Below are positions 1-8,856 of a DNA stretch of 64,000 nt, in pieces. Source of the DNA: SIG603 sp964369415 (GTDB taxonomy: Bacteria > Bacillota > Clostridia > Oscillospirales > Acutalibacteraceae); NCBI GenBank assembly GCA_964369415.1, contig CAYJFP010000006.1, positions 38,600-102,599 of the forward strand. The letters are read 5' to 3'. Position 1 is the stretch's first letter, and every line of letters starts with the position of its first letter. Below the pieces are notes generated by a model. The model was not told where the DNA came from and searched no databases. It saw only the letters and a program-made list of their open reading frames with translations. A program made the position numbers and the translations under genes.

Positions 1-579
1 ATGCCTGAGGTAGTACCAGAGCCTATACAACAACCGCAGGTAGAAGTAGCACCACAAATTCCACAGCCACAACAAGTAGCGCCGCCTCCTGTTTCTTCTC
101 CGCCGCCAATGCCACAACAGGCAGCACCAATGCCTGATATGTATGCAAATTATCCTCCACAAATGCCATATCCACAAATGCCTAATCCATATCAGCAACA
201 GCCATATCAGCAACAGCCATATCAGAATCAGCAAATGGCACAACCGCAGCCGCAAATACGAAATGCTACATATACAGAGTTTAATAAACCTTCTGGCGTT
301 TCACCTTCTGGATCTAACATGGATTTACTTATGAATGTTAAGCTCGAAGTTGCAGTAGTCATAGGAAGGGCAAAACAAAAAATTAAAGATGTTCTTGATT
401 TTGGTCAAGGAACAGTTGTAGAATTAGATAGGCAAACAGGTGCACCAGCTGAAATTATTGTAAACGGTCAGTTGCTAGCCTATGGCGATGTAATTGTTGT
501 TGGTGATAATTTTGGAATAAGAGTTACTGAAATTGTAGGCGCAAAAGAGCTTCTTGACTCACTTGGAGGCACTAATTAG
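1..579 (+). CDS. fliY: Flagellar motor switch protein FliY/FliN, C-terminal part (5' truncated by window)
   Basis: The last about 85 residues form the SpoA (FliN C-terminal) domain, with the motif MNVKLEVAVVIGRAKQKIKD followed by a GTVVELDR-like strand and the GQLLAYGDVIVVGDNFGIRV core. This domain builds the cytoplasmic C-ring of the flagellar switch, which binds CheY-phosphate. It is preceded by a long Pro/Gln-rich linker. The frame is open to the first base, so the true start probably lies upstream, and a CheC-like domain of FliY may be cut off. The next gene is cheY, as expected for a Firmicutes fliM-fliY-cheY-fliO order. Calling it FliY rather than FliN is inference from the long linker. 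Confidence 0.9.
   Translation: MPEVVPEPIQQPQVEVAPQIPQPQQVAPPPVSSPPPMPQQAAPMPDMYANYPPQMPYPQMPNPYQQQPYQQQPYQNQQMAQPQPQIRNATYTEFNKPSGVSPSGSNMDLLMNVKLEVAVVIGRAKQKIKDVLDFGQGTVVELDRQTGAPAEIIVNGQLLAYGDVIVVGDNFGIRVTEIVGAKELLDSLGGTN
187..231 (+). repeat. Three 15-bp tandem repeats in the FliY linker
   Basis: The unit CCATATCAGCAACAG occurs twice in tandem (187-201 and 202-216), followed by a third copy with two changes (217-231). It encodes PYQQQ-type pentapeptides in the Pro/Gln-rich linker. Because the unit is a multiple of three, copy number can change without a frameshift. Confidence 0.85.
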
Positions 580-632
580 GATTTATAAATATTTAGTTGA
601 AATTTAAGCTAGATGTTTATATTATAAAGATA

Positions 633-658
633 TTAATTTTAGAAATTTATGCCGAAAT
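633..658 (+). promoter_or_regulatory. Possible sigma-28 (SigD/FliA) promoter before cheY
   Basis: GCCGAAAT at 651-658 resembles the sigma-28 -10 element GCCGATAT. TTAA at 633-636 lies 14 nt upstream in place of TAAA-N15. The same bases also form a small inverted repeat (TGCCG at 650-654, CGGCA at 661-665), so a hairpin is an alternative reading. The match is partial, and no start site is known. Confidence 0.3.
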
Positions 659-681
659 AACGGCAGAATGGAGTAATAGTT

Positions 682-1044
682 ATGTATAAAATTTTACTTG
701 TCGATGACGCAGGATTTATGAGAAAAATGATTCAAACACATTTAACAAAAGCCGGATACACTGATTTTATTGAAGGTGAAGACGGTGCACAAGCGGTTAA
801 ACTTTATGAAGAAAATAAACCTGATTTAGTTATTATGGATATTACTATGCCTAATATGGATGGTATCGAAGCTTTAAGAGAGATTAAATCCAAACATCCA
901 CAGTCAAAAATAGTTATGTGTTCTGCAATGGGACAAGAGGCTATGGTTATGGAAGCTATTAAGCTAGGTGCGCTCGACTTTATAGTTAAGCCATTCAAGC
1001 AAGACAGAATAGTTCAAACAGTTAATAAAATATTACCACTTTAA
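682..1044 (+). CDS. cheY: Chemotaxis response regulator CheY
   Basis: This is a 120-residue stand-alone receiver domain. It shows the acidic pair Asp8-Asp9, the phosphoacceptor Asp53 in VIMDITMPNMDG, Ser81 and Lys103 in the VKPF motif, the full active-site set of CheY. Phosphorylated CheY binds the FliM/FliY switch to change rotation direction. It sits between fliY and fliO, the usual Firmicutes position, and there is no output domain. A ribosome binding site (TGGAG) precedes the ATG. No CheA kinase is encoded in this window. Confidence 0.95.
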   Translation: MYKILLVDDAGFMRKMIQTHLTKAGYTDFIEGEDGAQAVKLYEENKPDLVIMDITMPNMDGIEALREIKSKHPQSKIVMCSAMGQEAMVMEAIKLGALDFIVKPFKQDRIVQTVNKILPL

Positions 1045-1067
1045 GGTGATTGGAAGGGTAAAAATGT

Positions 1068-1433
1068 ATGCCTAAGGAGTTAGAATCCGTTTTATCTATC
1101 ATTTTTACATTAGTAATGATAGTTTTAGTCTTTGTTGGTGCGTATTTTGCATCAAAGTTTATAGGTGGATACTATCAAAAAACTAATTCAAGAGGAAAAA
1201 GCAGAATTGATCTTATAGAAAAGAAAATGATAGCCAAAGATCAGTCTTTGTTAATTGTAAAAATAGAGGATAAAGTGTTTTTGTTGGGAGCTACACCACA
1301 TAATATTTCTAAAATTGAGGAATTGGATTTAGAAATCTCCGATCAGGAGGAAAGTCAGCCACTAGTACCGCCTAATTTTTTGGATGTACTTAAAGGTATG
1401 ATTAAAAAGAAAGATGATGAAGATAAATTATAA
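1068..1433 (+). CDS. fliO: Flagellar biosynthesis protein FliO/FliZ
   Basis: A 121-residue protein with a single N-terminal membrane segment (about residues 8-30) followed by a short cytoplasmic domain with the FliO-type pattern IEKKMIAKDQSLLIVKIEDKVFLLGAT. FliO is an assembly factor for the FliP ring of the flagellar type III export gate. An ATG at 1064 is closed by a stop after three codons, so 1068 is the start, preceded by GGAAGGG. The sequence of this family is weakly conserved; the assignment also leans on the position directly before fliP. Confidence 0.85.
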   Translation: MPKELESVLSIIFTLVMIVLVFVGAYFASKFIGGYYQKTNSRGKSRIDLIEKKMIAKDQSLLIVKIEDKVFLLGATPHNISKIEELDLEISDQEESQPLVPPNFLDVLKGMIKKKDDEDKL

Positions 1434-1468
1434 TATTTATCTATTAAAGTATGAGGGAGAATGAGTGA

Positions 1469-2272
1469 ATGAATGTAAGTAAGACCGAGAAAAAATCTTT
1501 TCTTACAAAAAAAATCAACTATAAAAAAATCGTTTCTTTCATATTTGTTTTATCTTTTGTATTTGTTATAGCTCCTACAGCTTTTGCGGCAGATTTGTCT
1601 ATTGACTTTCAAACTGGAGAAGATGGTACGACGCTTGGAAGTTTAGAGTTACTGTTTTTATTCTCACTTTTGGCGATTGCACCTTCACTTCTTATAATGA
1701 TGACAAGTTTTACAAGAATTGTAATTGTTTTTTCGTTTTTAAGAAATGCGATTGGTCTTCAGCAAACGCCTCCGAATCAGGTGCTGATAGGTTTATCTTT
1801 GTTTTTATCCCTGTTTATTATGCAGCCAGTAATTACTGAGATTAACGAAACTAGTATCCAGCCTTATATGGAAGAGTCTATCACTCAAGAAGAAGCACTT
1901 GATCGAATGCAAGATCCGATAAAAGAATTTATGTTAAAAGAAACACAGAATGCTGATTTAAATATGTTCTTATCCCTTTCGGGCAATGAAACAAATTTAG
2001 AAGAACTCACCGAAGAAGATTTACTGGATTTAGGGCTTGAAGTCATTGTTCCTGCTTTTATAACAAGTGAACTTAGCCACGCATTTACCATAGGGTTTCT
2101 ACTTTTCTTGCCGTTTTTAGCTATTGATATGATAGTGGCAAGTACGCTGATGTCCATGGGTATGGTTATGCTTCCTCCTACGATGATTTCACTGCCGTTT
2201 AAGCTTATGCTATTTGTCATTGTAGATGGATGGAGTTTATTAATGGAAACTTTAACCAGTGGATTTTTCTAG
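1469..2272 (+). CDS. fliP: Flagellar export gate protein FliP
   Basis: A 267-residue protein with an N-terminal signal peptide ending near TAFAAD (about residue 40). Next come hydrophobic segments with the FliP signature (LLFLFSLLAIAPSLLIMMTS, then FTRIVIVFSFLRNAIGLQQTPPNQVLIGL), an acidic periplasmic stretch, and C-terminal membrane helices with the MGMVMLPP motif. Five FliP subunits form the core of the export gate with FliQ and FliR. It lies between fliO and fliQ in the conserved order. Confidence 0.97.
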   Translation: MNVSKTEKKSFLTKKINYKKIVSFIFVLSFVFVIAPTAFAADLSIDFQTGEDGTTLGSLELLFLFSLLAIAPSLLIMMTSFTRIVIVFSFLRNAIGLQQTPPNQVLIGLSLFLSLFIMQPVITEINETSIQPYMEESITQEEALDRMQDPIKEFMLKETQNADLNMFLSLSGNETNLEELTEEDLLDLGLEVIVPAFITSELSHAFTIGFLLFLPFLAIDMIVASTLMSMGMVMLPPTMISLPFKLMLFVIVDGWSLLMETLTSGFF

Positions 2273-2307
2273 CTACTTACGATAAAATGAGTATATGAGG
2301 TGAGAAT

Positions 2308-2571
2308 TTGAGTACAGATAATATTCTTGTGGTATTCAGAGAAACGATATATTTGATTTTGCAAATTGCGGCGCCGCTTCTTATTGTGAGTCTTGCAATA
2401 GGCTTGATTATCTCAATATTCCAAGCGGCTACACAGATAAATGAGCAAACGATGACATTTGTTCCAAAAGTCGTAGGTATAGCCTTGATTTTGATTATGT
2501 CCGGAGCATGGATGTTATCAAGCTTATCAAATTTCTTTGAATACATAATGCAAATAATTTTGGAGCTGTAA
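2308..2571 (+). CDS. fliQ: Flagellar export gate protein FliQ
   Basis: An 87-residue protein with two membrane helices, the usual FliQ size, with the signature ISIFQAATQINEQTMTFVPK between them. It packs around the FliP/FliR gate of the flagellar type III secretion system. The start is a TTG at 2308 behind GAGGTGAG, which is more convincing than any internal ATG. Its stop overlaps the region just before the fliR ATG, so translation is probably coupled. Confidence 0.96.
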   Translation: MSTDNILVVFRETIYLILQIAAPLLIVSLAIGLIISIFQAATQINEQTMTFVPKVVGIALILIMSGAWMLSSLSNFFEYIMQIILEL

Positions 2572-2572
2572 T

Positions 2573-3343
2573 ATGAGTATTGATGTTACAGTTCAAAGCA
2601 TAAGTGCATATATACTTATATTTTGTAGAGTTGGTGGAATGATTTTTTTCAATCCACTACTTGCAAGACGTAATATGCCAACACAATTTAAAATAGCACT
2701 GGTACTTGGTACAACACTTTTAATGACACCGATGCTTTACGATCAGTTACCCACGGTTATGAATGATTTTTCATTTATATATATGATGTTTATGGAACTT
2801 GCGGTGGGGTTTGCTTGTGGATTTGTATTTCAAATATTTTATTACTTGCTTTTTACAGCGGGTGACATTATAGACATGGGGTTTGGCTTGGCAATGGCAA
2901 AAGCTTTTGATCCAGCAACAAATGTTCAAGCTTCATTTTCGGCATCATTTTTTGAGTTTATATTTGTATTATATATTTTTGCGACAAACTGCCATTTGAT
3001 ACTAATTAAGCTGATTCATTCATCGTATAGTGTGGTTTCAATGGGAGCTGTAGATTTTGGGGCTAATGTAGGGCAGTTTATAACAACACTATTTTCCTCT
3101 GCATTTATGCTAATTATTCAGTTAGCACTTCCATATATTGCAGCGACATTTGTCTTAGAAATTTCAATGGGGCTTCTTATGAAGCTAGTACCTCAAATAA
3201 ATGTTTTTGTGCTACATTTTCAGTTTAAAATTTTAGTGGGATTGCTACTTCTTTTCTTGTTTGCAGGTCCGACTACTAATTTTATGATGAATTATATTGA
3301 TAATTTATTTAAGAGCCTTAATAATATTTTTTATGTATTCTGA
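2573..3343 (+). CDS. fliR: Flagellar export gate protein FliR
   Basis: A 256-residue polytopic membrane protein with the FliR pattern: an N-terminal FCRVGGMIFFNPLLARRNMP region, a central GDIIDMGFGLAMAKAFDPA motif, and a C-terminal LLMKLVPQINVFVLHFQFKI-type motif. One FliR completes the FliP5-FliQ4-FliR1 export gate. The ATG starts one base after the fliQ stop codon, and the ribosome binding site (GGAG) is inside fliQ. Confidence 0.96.
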   Translation: MSIDVTVQSISAYILIFCRVGGMIFFNPLLARRNMPTQFKIALVLGTTLLMTPMLYDQLPTVMNDFSFIYMMFMELAVGFACGFVFQIFYYLLFTAGDIIDMGFGLAMAKAFDPATNVQASFSASFFEFIFVLYIFATNCHLILIKLIHSSYSVVSMGAVDFGANVGQFITTLFSSAFMLIIQLALPYIAATFVLEISMGLLMKLVPQINVFVLHFQFKILVGLLLLFLFAGPTTNFMMNYIDNLFKSLNNIFYVF

Positions 3344-3382
3344 TTTTTAAGCTCTACTCCAATTATAAAGGAAGGGATAATC

Positions 3383-4453
3383 TTGGCGGGAGAAAAGACC
3401 GAAAGAGCCACCCCGAAACGAAAAAAGGATGAACGGGACAAGGGTAATATATTTATGAGCCGTGAGGTTATCACGGTTGCCTCGTTACTAACTATATTTG
3501 TAGTCCTAAGACTTCTTCTTCCTTCTTCTGTGCTTAATATGCAAGCACATATTGAGGAGTATATAAGACTTGGCAGTGAGTTTAAATCTATTGAAACTGC
3601 CAATTTGCAAGGTTTTTTTATGGATGGATTATGGCTTTATGCTACATCAGCACTGCCCATACTTTTGGCGGCAATGCTTATTGGCATGATTGCGACAATG
3701 GCACAGACTAAGATGATGTTTTCTACAAAGGCGATTGCTTTTAAAGGGGAGAGAATTAGTCCATTAAAAGGCTTTAAGAGAATGTTTTCTATACGAAGCA
3801 TAGTTGAATTAGTTAAAGCTATGCTGAAAATTTCGCTTTTGATTTTTATTATTTATTCAATTTTAAGTGCAGAAATTTTCTCACTTCCTGCATTGATGCA
3901 GATGCATCCGATTCAGGCGATGGCATTAGCTGGAGATTTAATCTTCAATATTGCCATTTCAAGCGGTGTAATATTTCTTTTTCTTGCAGCTATGGATTAC
4001 TTTTACCAGTGGTGGCAGTATGAAAAAAATCTTAGAATGAGTAAACAAGAAGTTAAAGATGAATATAAACAAATTGAGGGTGACCCTCAAGTAAAGGCAC
4101 AGATTAGGTCACTACAACAGCAAATGGCAAGACAAAGAATGATGCAACGTGTACCAGAGGCAGATGTTGTAATCAGAAACCCTACTCACTATGCGGTTGC
4201 AATAAAATATGACAGTAAAAAGAATAGGGCTCCTATTGTAGTCGCAAAAGGTATGGACAGTCTTGCACTTAGAATAATAAAAGTTGCCGAAGAAAATTTT
4301 GTGTATGTTACAGAGAATAGACCTTTGGCAAGGGCTTTGTATGAAAATGTAGATTTAGAGATGGAAATACCATCAGAGCACTATCAAGCAATAGCTGAAA
4401 TACTTGCATTTATTTACAAGCTTAATAAAAATAAGAAGGATTTGAAACAATGA
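3383..4453 (+). CDS. flhB: Flagellar export switch protein FlhB
   Basis: A 356-residue protein opening with the family hallmark GEKTERATPKRKKDERDKG, followed by four membrane helices and a cytoplasmic domain. The autocleavage motif NPTH is at residues 266-269, in the context VIRNPTHYAVAIKY. Self-cleavage there switches export from rod/hook to filament substrates. The start is TTG at 3383, behind GGAAGGGA. The stop overlaps the flhA start (ATGA), typical of coupled translation. Confidence 0.97.
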   Translation: MAGEKTERATPKRKKDERDKGNIFMSREVITVASLLTIFVVLRLLLPSSVLNMQAHIEEYIRLGSEFKSIETANLQGFFMDGLWLYATSALPILLAAMLIGMIATMAQTKMMFSTKAIAFKGERISPLKGFKRMFSIRSIVELVKAMLKISLLIFIIYSILSAEIFSLPALMQMHPIQAMALAGDLIFNIAISSGVIFLFLAAMDYFYQWWQYEKNLRMSKQEVKDEYKQIEGDPQVKAQIRSLQQQMARQRMMQRVPEADVVIRNPTHYAVAIKYDSKKNRAPIVVAKGMDSLALRIIKVAEENFVYVTENRPLARALYENVDLEMEIPSEHYQAIAEILAFIYKLNKNKKDLKQ

Positions 4454-6510
4454 AAACAAGATTTTTAGACAACAGTATAGCGGTATTTGTTGTTCTTATA
4501 GTGGCATTTTTGATTATTCCACTTGATACAGCAGTACTCGACTTTATGTTTATAATGAACTTGTCTTTGTCTCTAATTATTTTACTTATTACAATGTATA
4601 TTAAAGAAGCCTTGGAACTGGCGATATTCCCGTCCTTGCTTCTTATCACGACACTTTTAAGATTGGTACTTAATGTATCGTCAACGAGAGCTATTTTGTC
4701 AAACGGCGGAAATGCTGGACAAGTTATCGCAACTTTTGGTGAATTTGTTATAAGAGGCGATGTAGTTGTTGGTTTAGTTATCTTCCTTATTATAGTTTTA
4801 GTTCAATTTATTGTAATCACAAAGGGTTCTGAAAGAGTTGCAGAGGTTTCTGCAAGATTTACCCTTGATGCTATGCCGGGTAAGCAAATGGCTATTGATG
4901 CTGATTTAAGCTCAGGCCTTATAAATGAAGAGCAGGCAAGGGAAAGAAGAAGCAAAATTCAAAGGGAAGCGGATTTCTTCGGTTCTATGGACGGTGCTTC
5001 AAAATTTGTTAAAGGTGATGCGATTATATCAATAATTGTAACACTAATAAATCTTATCGGTGGTATAGCCGTTGGATTTATGAATAATGAAGGTGACATT
5101 GACTACATATTAAGTACTTATGCAACCGCTACTGTTGGCGACGGTTTAATGAGCCAGATTCCAGCACTTTTAATCTCAGTTGCAACAGGTATGATAGTTA
5201 CAAGATCAGCCTCAGATTCAAACTTAAACATAGATGTTATCAAGCAATTTACCTCACAACCGACAGTTTTAATAATTGCGGGATCTGCTTTACCGTTTTT
5301 AATGCTAATTGGTTTCCCACCTTTCCAGCTTATGGTTATATCGGTTTCGCTAATAACTCTCGGAGTAGTTTTATATAGAAAAAACAAAAAGGCACTTGCC
5401 GCGGCTGCTGGAGATATGCCAGCTGTAGTTGAAGAAGTCACAAGCGAAGTTGACTTTTACAAGAATATTGATAATGTATACAATTTGCTTTCGGTAGACC
5501 CTATAAGTGTAAGCGTTGGATATAGCTTGCTTCCGTTAGTGGACGAGTCAAGCGGTGGGTATTTCCTTGATAGAGTTGTTATGCTAAGAAAACAGTTTGC
5601 CGATACAATGGGAATGGTAATCCCACCACTAAGACTTACCGATAGCAGTGACTTGAACCCCAACCAATACGAAATTAAATTAAGGGGAGAAACTGTTGCA
5701 GCTGGTGAAGTTTTGGTTGACCATTATCTTGGACTAGGACCTGATGAATTATTAAAATCCAGTGAAATTGATGGAATTGATACAATAGACCCAGCATTTG
5801 GAATTCCCGCTAAATGGATTAGTGATGACAAGAGAATAAAGGCTGAAATAGCGGGATATACACTCATTGACTCTACTTCGGTCATCATAACTCATCTATC
5901 AGAAGTAATTAGGCTTCACGCATACGAACTGCTTAACCGTCAAGAAGTTAAGAGAATGATAGAAAACTTAAAGAAATTTAATGAAGATATTGTTAGAGAT
6001 ACAGTGCCAGATGTTGTTTCATTAAATGATTTACAAAGAGTTTTAAGGGCTCTTTTAAAAGAAGGTGTACCGATTGTCGATTTGGAAGTTATTCTTGAGA
6101 CTCTTAGCGAATATATGCCAACAGTTAAAGACAATGACATGCTTATCGAGTATGTAAGGCAAGCACTTAGAAGGACAATTACACATCACTATTCTGAAGC
6201 AGGACAGCTTAAAGTTATCAGTCTTGATAACAGCATTGAAGATGTCATCATCAAAAGTCTAAAAAGGGTAGAGGGCGGTTCTTACTTAAGTCTTGACCCA
6301 GATACTATTCAAAAAATTATTCAAAATACTAAAAAACAGCTCGACGGTATTCAAAACTTGGTTCAAGTGCCTGTAATATTAACATCACCATTTGTAAGAA
6401 TTTATTATAAGAAACTTATCGACCAATTTTATCCAGACATAACTGTTTTATCGCTTAATGACCTTGATAATCAGGTTCACATTCAGTCTTTAGGAACTAT
6501 TTCCATATAA
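4450..6510 (+). CDS. flhA: Flagellar export gate protein FlhA
   Basis: A 686-residue protein with about eight membrane segments in the first half. The FHIPEP-family signature RFTLDAMPGKQMAIDADLSSG is present, followed by the R(E)ADFFGSMDGASKFVKGDA motif, and then a large cytoplasmic domain. FlhA forms the nonameric ring that accepts chaperone-substrate complexes. It overlaps flhB by 4 bp. In many Firmicutes flhF and flhG follow; here fliA follows directly after 30 bp. Confidence 0.97.
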   Translation: MKTRFLDNSIAVFVVLIVAFLIIPLDTAVLDFMFIMNLSLSLIILLITMYIKEALELAIFPSLLLITTLLRLVLNVSSTRAILSNGGNAGQVIATFGEFVIRGDVVVGLVIFLIIVLVQFIVITKGSERVAEVSARFTLDAMPGKQMAIDADLSSGLINEEQARERRSKIQREADFFGSMDGASKFVKGDAIISIIVTLINLIGGIAVGFMNNEGDIDYILSTYATATVGDGLMSQIPALLISVATGMIVTRSASDSNLNIDVIKQFTSQPTVLIIAGSALPFLMLIGFPPFQLMVISVSLITLGVVLYRKNKKALAAAAGDMPAVVEEVTSEVDFYKNIDNVYNLLSVDPISVSVGYSLLPLVDESSGGYFLDRVVMLRKQFADTMGMVIPPLRLTDSSDLNPNQYEIKLRGETVAAGEVLVDHYLGLGPDELLKSSEIDGIDTIDPAFGIPAKWISDDKRIKAEIAGYTLIDSTSVIITHLSEVIRLHAYELLNRQEVKRMIENLKKFNEDIVRDTVPDVVSLNDLQRVLRALLKEGVPIVDLEVILETLSEYMPTVKDNDMLIEYVRQALRRTITHHYSEAGQLKVISLDNSIEDVIIKSLKRVEGGSYLSLDPDTIQKIIQNTKKQLDGIQNLVQVPVILTSPFVRIYYKKLIDQFYPDITVLSLNDLDNQVHIQSLGTISI

Positions 6511-6540
6511 AGTATAAGTTTATAGGAGGAAAGATTTTGT

Positions 6541-7320
6541 ATGTTTAATACTCCGGATATAAAAGAAATAAAACTCGAAGATCCGGAAGGCCTTATGAAA
6601 GAGTATAAAAAAACCGGTGATATTGAGATTAGAAATCAACTGGTTATGCATTATTTGCAATATGTTAATATGGCAATTTACAGTATGAGAAACATACTTC
6701 TTTCGAATATTCCGTTTGATGATTTTTTTAATCAAGGTGTTATAGCTTTAATTGATGCGATAGAGAAATATGATCCTGAGAGAGGCGTTGCAACTTTTGA
6801 CACTTACAGTTATACTGTTATTAGAGGAACGATATTAAAATATTTAAGAAAGCAAAATTGGCTTTCAAATAGACTATGGGAAGCCAGAAAAAAAATATCA
6901 CAGGCAAAGCTTACCTTAGAGCAAAAACTCATGAGAGAGCCTAGTAATATAGAAATTGCGGAGTATCTGGGAATTTCTGAAGAGAAGCTTTCAAAAAATA
7001 TTTACGAAATTTCAGTAATAGATACAGTTTCATTTGAAGAATTAATTTCGGAGACGTTTGGAAGTGAAATTAAGTTTTCGGCAAATTCTGAAGATTCAAA
7101 TTTAGATGCAAATCTAGTAGCTGAAGAGTTACATAAGGCACTTTCAAATGCTATAGGAGATTTACCAATAAAGCAAAAGCAAATTATAAGTTTATTTTAC
7201 TTTGAAAATTTAAATTTAAGAGAAATTGGGGAAGTTCTAAATCTTACCCAGCAAAGAGTTTCACAGCTTAGAAAAAAAGCATTTGATTTTTTAAGAGAGA
7301 GATTAGAAAACTTTAGATAA
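6541..7320 (+). CDS. fliA: RNA polymerase sigma-28 factor for flagellar/chemotaxis genes (FliA/SigD/WhiG family)
   Basis: A 259-residue sigma-70 family factor without region 1. Region 2 includes EKYDPERGVATFDTYSYTVIRG and the LRKQNW stretch. Region 3 follows, and region 4 ends with LREIGEVLNLTQQRVSQLRKKA, a helix-turn-helix for the -35 element. The length and motifs fit the sigma-28 class, which controls late flagellar genes. It is preceded by AGGAGG. The context inside the flagellar operon supports the call over other group 3 sigma factors such as SigF/SigB. Confidence 0.92.
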   Translation: MFNTPDIKEIKLEDPEGLMKEYKKTGDIEIRNQLVMHYLQYVNMAIYSMRNILLSNIPFDDFFNQGVIALIDAIEKYDPERGVATFDTYSYTVIRGTILKYLRKQNWLSNRLWEARKKISQAKLTLEQKLMREPSNIEIAEYLGISEEKLSKNIYEISVIDTVSFEELISETFGSEIKFSANSEDSNLDANLVAEELHKALSNAIGDLPIKQKQIISLFYFENLNLREIGEVLNLTQQRVSQLRKKAFDFLRERLENFR

Positions 7321-7337
7321 ATTGAAAGGGTGATTAT

Positions 7338-8093
7338 ATGCTATCAGGATTTTATACAGCAGCATCGGGCATACTTACAAAGCAAAGAGAAATGGATGTT
7401 ATCGGTAGTAATTTGACCAACATTAACACTCCGGGGTATAGGGCGGAAAGACAGGTAAATACTTCATTTGAAATGGAGCTACTAAAAAGTCAAGATGCAA
7501 ATTCGGAGCAAATTTTAGCAGAATCTATGGCTACATCTGTAGTGGTTGATGATGTAATTACGTCTTTTGAAATGGGAACTGTAAAGGATACGGGGAGAAT
7601 ACTTGATTTTGCTATAGCAGGAGAAGGATTCTTTAGAATTTCTAATACAGAAGGAGCGATTTCTTTAACAAGAAATGGTGGATTTGAAGTTGATGAAGAA
7701 GGGTATTTAGCTCTTCCAGAAGTTGGACGTGTTCAAGGAAATAATGGAAATATTTATATAGGGAATACTGATGATTTTTATGTTAAAAGCGACGGAACAA
7801 TTTATAACAGTCAAAATCAGACTTTGGGTACGATTTCTATTGTGAAATTACAAGAAGGTGGAACACTTACAAGAAATGCAAATGGCACTTTTGCAGTGGA
7901 ACAAGGTGTAGTAGAGTTTTCTGACGATTATCAGCTAGTACAAGGCAGTTTAGAGCTTTCTAATGCTGATATGAATTTAGAACTTACAAAACTTATTGAG
8001 GCACAAAGAATTTTTCAGGCTTGTAGTAGTGCATTACAAATTGTAGATGAAATGAATAATAAGGCAGCAACAAGAATCGGCAGTATTTCTTAA
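7338..8093 (+). CDS. Flagellar rod / hook-basal body protein, FlgF/FlgG family (FlhO-like)
   Basis: A 251-residue protein. It starts with the rod-protein signature GFYTAASGILTKQREMDVIGSNLTNINTPGYR and ends with the matching C-terminal helix (LVQGSLELSNADMNLELTKLIEAQRIFQ). These termini form the coiled coils of the flagellar rod and hook, with the D1 domain between them. It is the first of two adjacent paralogues, an arrangement like flhO-flhP of Bacillus. Whether it corresponds to the proximal (FlgF) or distal (FlgG) rod protein cannot be settled from sequence alone. Confidence 0.88.
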   Translation: MLSGFYTAASGILTKQREMDVIGSNLTNINTPGYRAERQVNTSFEMELLKSQDANSEQILAESMATSVVVDDVITSFEMGTVKDTGRILDFAIAGEGFFRISNTEGAISLTRNGGFEVDEEGYLALPEVGRVQGNNGNIYIGNTDDFYVKSDGTIYNSQNQTLGTISIVKLQEGGTLTRNANGTFAVEQGVVEFSDDYQLVQGSLELSNADMNLELTKLIEAQRIFQACSSALQIVDEMNNKAATRIGSIS

Positions 8094-8115
8094 GAATAGA
8101 TAAGGGGTAAAAACA

Positions 8116-8844
8116 ATGAAAACAATGTTTTATGCAGGTGCAAGCGGGTTAATTGCACAACAAGGAAACATGAATAATATTGGACATAATATGGCAAATG
8201 CAAATACGGATGGATTTCTTACTTCTGAAATTTCATTTGCATCATTATTAAACACAGAGATGTATGTTAATACACCAAACGATCCACTTGGCGGTGCGGG
8301 AGTAAAAACAATAGCCATGGGAATAAATACTGAAGGGGGTTCGTTTAGAACTACTGATAATATGCTTGACTTTGCGATTATTGGAGATGGTTTTTTTGCG
8401 GTAGAAGATAACGGTCAAACTGAGTATACAAAGGCAGGAGCTTTTGCAATTTCTATTGAAGGAGATAACGGATACTTGACAACTCCAGATGGAGCGTATG
8501 TTCTTGATAGTGCTTTTAATAGAATCGCACTTCAAAAAGATTTGACAGGTCAGTTTAATTTAGAAAATTTGACCGAAACTATTGGTGTATTTGAGTTTTC
8601 TAATCCTACAGCTTTAGATCCAGTTTCTACGAACAGATACGTTCCAACTGTACAGTCAGGACAAGCATTTTTAACGCTTTCAGAAGCGGATCAACTTCTT
8701 CAAGGCGTGTTAAAAACTTCAAATGTATCTGTAGTTGATGAAATGTCAGAGTTAATTTCAGCGCAAAGGGCATACCAAATTAGTGCAAAAGTGGTTCAAA
8801 CTGCAGATGAAAACGAACAAGTAATAAACAGTCTTAGGAATTAG
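8116..8844 (+). CDS. flgG: Flagellar rod protein FlgG-like (FlhP-like)
   Basis: A 242-residue paralogue of the upstream gene. The N-terminal motif is FYAGASGLIAQQGNMNNIGHNMANANTDGF, and the C-terminal motif is LLQGVLKTSNVSVVDEMSELISAQRAYQISAKVVQTADE. The C-terminus is closer to FlgG (VxxEMxxLIxAQRAYExxxKxxQTADE) than that of its neighbour, which favours a distal-rod role. A ribosome binding site (AAGGGG) precedes the ATG. Confidence 0.85.
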   Translation: MKTMFYAGASGLIAQQGNMNNIGHNMANANTDGFLTSEISFASLLNTEMYVNTPNDPLGGAGVKTIAMGINTEGGSFRTTDNMLDFAIIGDGFFAVEDNGQTEYTKAGAFAISIEGDNGYLTTPDGAYVLDSAFNRIALQKDLTGQFNLENLTETIGVFEFSNPTALDPVSTNRYVPTVQSGQAFLTLSEADQLLQGVLKTSNVSVVDEMSELISAQRAYQISAKVVQTADENEQVINSLRN

Positions 8845-8856
8845 GAGAGGTTTTAA

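Noticed and set aside
187..231. CRISPR-like repeats
   Set aside because: The repeats are 15 bp, tandem without spacers, and lie inside a coding Pro/Gln linker. No CRISPR array or cas gene was seen in the window.
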